From positions 93,083,239-93,147,238 of the forward strand of contig NC_086248.1 of NCBI RefSeq assembly GCF_021018805.1: DNA of 64,000 nt, given 5' to 3'. The notes beneath the pieces were generated by a model. It made no database searches. It saw only the letters and a program-made list of their open reading frames with translations, and was not told the DNA's origin. The position numbers and the translations under genes are program-made. Below are positions 61,941 to 64,000 of this stretch, in pieces. How positions within the stretch are numbered: position 1 is the stretch's first letter; every line of letters starts with the position of its first letter. The DNA is from Prinia subflava (Eukaryota; Chordata; Aves; Passeriformes; Cisticolidae).

Positions 61941-64000
61941 AATGCATTTATAGACCCACAAACATTACTTTTCAACTGAATGGAGAACTCCTTTGAAATA
62001 AGTTAAATTTGACTGTCACAAAGAATCAAATGTTGGTTTCATTGCTACAGGATATTTGTTCTTTGAAATAATACCCAAAAGAATTGTGATCCCTGAAAAT
62101 CAGATATATGTCAGTAAAATGTCATCAAAACCTAAAGGTTTGGGATTGGGGTCAAATTAAAAGCTATTACCATCATTTGGAATGTCCTTAGTAAAGGGAT
62201 TTTCTGGGACATCAGGAGACCCCACACTACTTGTTTAAACATTAACCCCTCTCTATTTGATGAAGAATACCTATTGCTGGTTATATGTAACAAAACCCTC
62301 CTTTAATTTTGAAACTGTATATGAAGCAATTTAAAAGTCTCAAATATGTCCCAACCTCTCTTTGCATCTCAATTAAGTTTTTGTCTTAGTCTTAGACTCT
62401 TCATAAGTTAAAAGTCACTTATTTAAGAGCTTGATGGCAAAACTAGGAAACTATTTTATTTACTTTGGGATCAGAATTCAGATTAAAATATAATGTTTTT
62501 TACTGGTGGTATGTGGTAAGAAGAGAAGCCCAGAGAAGAGCAACATTTTTTCCACAAAATGAATTGGTAGTTTTAGTTGTTGTTGTTGTACTGGGACGAT
62601 GTATTGGACACAAATAGTTCAGCTGGAAAACAGCTTAGGGAAGCTCATAACCTCACTTTTTCCTGCTGCCTGATAAATATGTAATTCTCCATATACAAAA
62701 TCAGTGGGATTCTGCACCAACATAGCAAGCAGTTCAGAACTGACTGACAAATAGAAGAAACAGTGCCAATCTTGTGTTCTAAGCCAAAATATGTTGCTTA
62801 TTTCTGTATTAACATGGACCAAGCCTTGCACCAAAGTGGAAAAAAAAAAAGTATTTTAATTTTGTATGTTTGTACTAAAAAATTATATGTGTAGGTTATT
62901 AAAGATAAATGTTATTTTGGCTCATTCTCTCCCTCACAGATTTGGAGAAATATATGGTGTATCATATTATAAACTGAGTGTCTGTTAGTACCAGAAAAAA
63001 AAAAAAGCTTCTTAAAAATCATTTGAATAGTGGAGTGTTGCTTGGTGCACTGTTCATTTGAAAACTTGAGTTGTACAGTAATCACAGAATCTCCAGTTTT
63101 ATCCTTTATGTCACTGAAAAATGCTTGCTGTTGTGTTGTTCTGTTTTCATTTTCATCATGTTCCAAACCAGAAATGTATCACAGTCTGAAAAATGTGTTG
63201 GTAAGTAATAGAGAAAGGCAAGCAAAAGGTCAAATCCCTTGCAACCTGGTGAAATACATAGCTTAAATTTAAATAGAAACCACATTGTATGACCAGATAA
63301 ACAATATATGGGTTGTAGCATAATTTATAAAGTGAATAATGTTGTCACTAAGGGTGCCTGGGACTGTAGCATTCACGAATAAGGCAAAATTCCCATTGAC
63401 TTGGCTTTAGATGTGTACTGGATTCTTGGTAGGTTGAGGTAAGGGCATCTGTTTGGATTTCCTCTGATCTATCTAAAACCTCCTTTATTTGTTCCCACTC
63501 TTAACAAAAATACATGTACAAAACAAAAAGTCCTCATTGGGAGACATGCCTACATAATGATTTTATCTTGCTAATATTGTCATTATTCCCTCAAATAGAT
63601 CTTTCAATTTTCCCACCTACTATTTGCTTTATATTTGCTCACAAAACAATTTATCATATTGTGAGCACTTATGCACACACAGGAAAGTTGGTAGAATGGT
63701 AAAATAAGTGCTGGCATCACAATTTGCTTCCTCAGGCTTGTAACTCTACCTCTAGAGAACTCTCTGGAGGCTGCTGCGGGATCCCTTCAAAATCTTGTTC
63801 TGTCCCTGTTCCTTGGTGGATAAGGACACATTCAGGGATGTTAGAACCATCCCTGAAGTGGCAGGAGGAATGCAGGGACTGTACCAGAGGTTGTGCAGGT
63901 TGATCTTTGTCACACAGAAGAGCTCAGGTCATATCCCCAACCATAAACACATGGCCTAGGGTTGTACAGCCTCAGTGGCTCTGGGGGTTGAATCTCCATC
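61941..64000. other. AT-rich DNA to the window end; possible repeat edge
   Basis: No gene was recognised. The last 30 bp (GGCTCTGGGGGTTGAATCTC...) vaguely resemble the CR1 stretch that follows GGCTGCCCAGGGAGG and ends GAGTCTCCATC, so a CR1 copy might begin at the right edge. This is too short to call. Confidence 0.35.

Noticed and set aside
63960..64000. Possible start of a further CR1 copy at the window edge
   Set aside because: Only about 30 bp resembles CR1; too little to call.
1..64000. tRNA, snRNA, rRNA genes, CRISPR arrays, bacterial operons
   Set aside because: No B-box-type GGTTCGAATCC word, snRNA landmark or spaced identical repeats were seen; the DNA is vertebrate in character.

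Overview
This window looks like gene-poor nuclear DNA from a bird, most likely a passerine. It is AT-rich, has no long open reading frame that looks like a protein, and carries avian transposon signatures. These are the 3' ends of two CR1 LINEs, one ending in an expanded ATTCT tail, and a long solo retroviral LTR with ends like those of passerine endogenous retroviruses. The bird call is confident; the passerine call is inference from the LTR ends.

Layout. 1-28 kb is AT-rich non-coding DNA with simple repeats, short tandem duplications, the first CR1 (about 6.05-6.32 kb, running into a 165-bp pentamer array at 6321-6485) and probable fossils of MIR/L2-type elements (about 3.3, 24.1 and later 37.5 kb). 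The one clear regulatory-looking locus is a CpG island at about 28.42-29.29 kb. Its left edge is an antisense CR1 fragment, it contains a (CCAT)15 array, and its core holds a CArG-like box and a perfect MEF2-type box exactly 20 bp apart. A possible splice donor follows at 29249, and a possible non-coding exon lies at 31011-31149. 29.3-55.7 kb is again AT-rich and gene-free, with a notable 18-bp-stem hairpin at 49755-49800. A complete 1370-bp solo LTR on the minus strand occupies 55763-57132, bounded by a perfect 5-bp target duplication. 57-64 kb contains a second possible LTR (about 60.06-60.44 kb) and a three-copy 32-bp minisatellite (61680-61775).

No gene could be identified by name. A few short segments with splice-like borders and an open frame (best: 16852-16914, plus strand) are listed at low confidence. 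If they are real, the window is intronic or upstream DNA of a large gene; if not, it is intergenic. No tRNA, rRNA, CRISPR array or bacterial-type feature was seen. Repeat-family calls rest on recognised consensus features, not on a database search.
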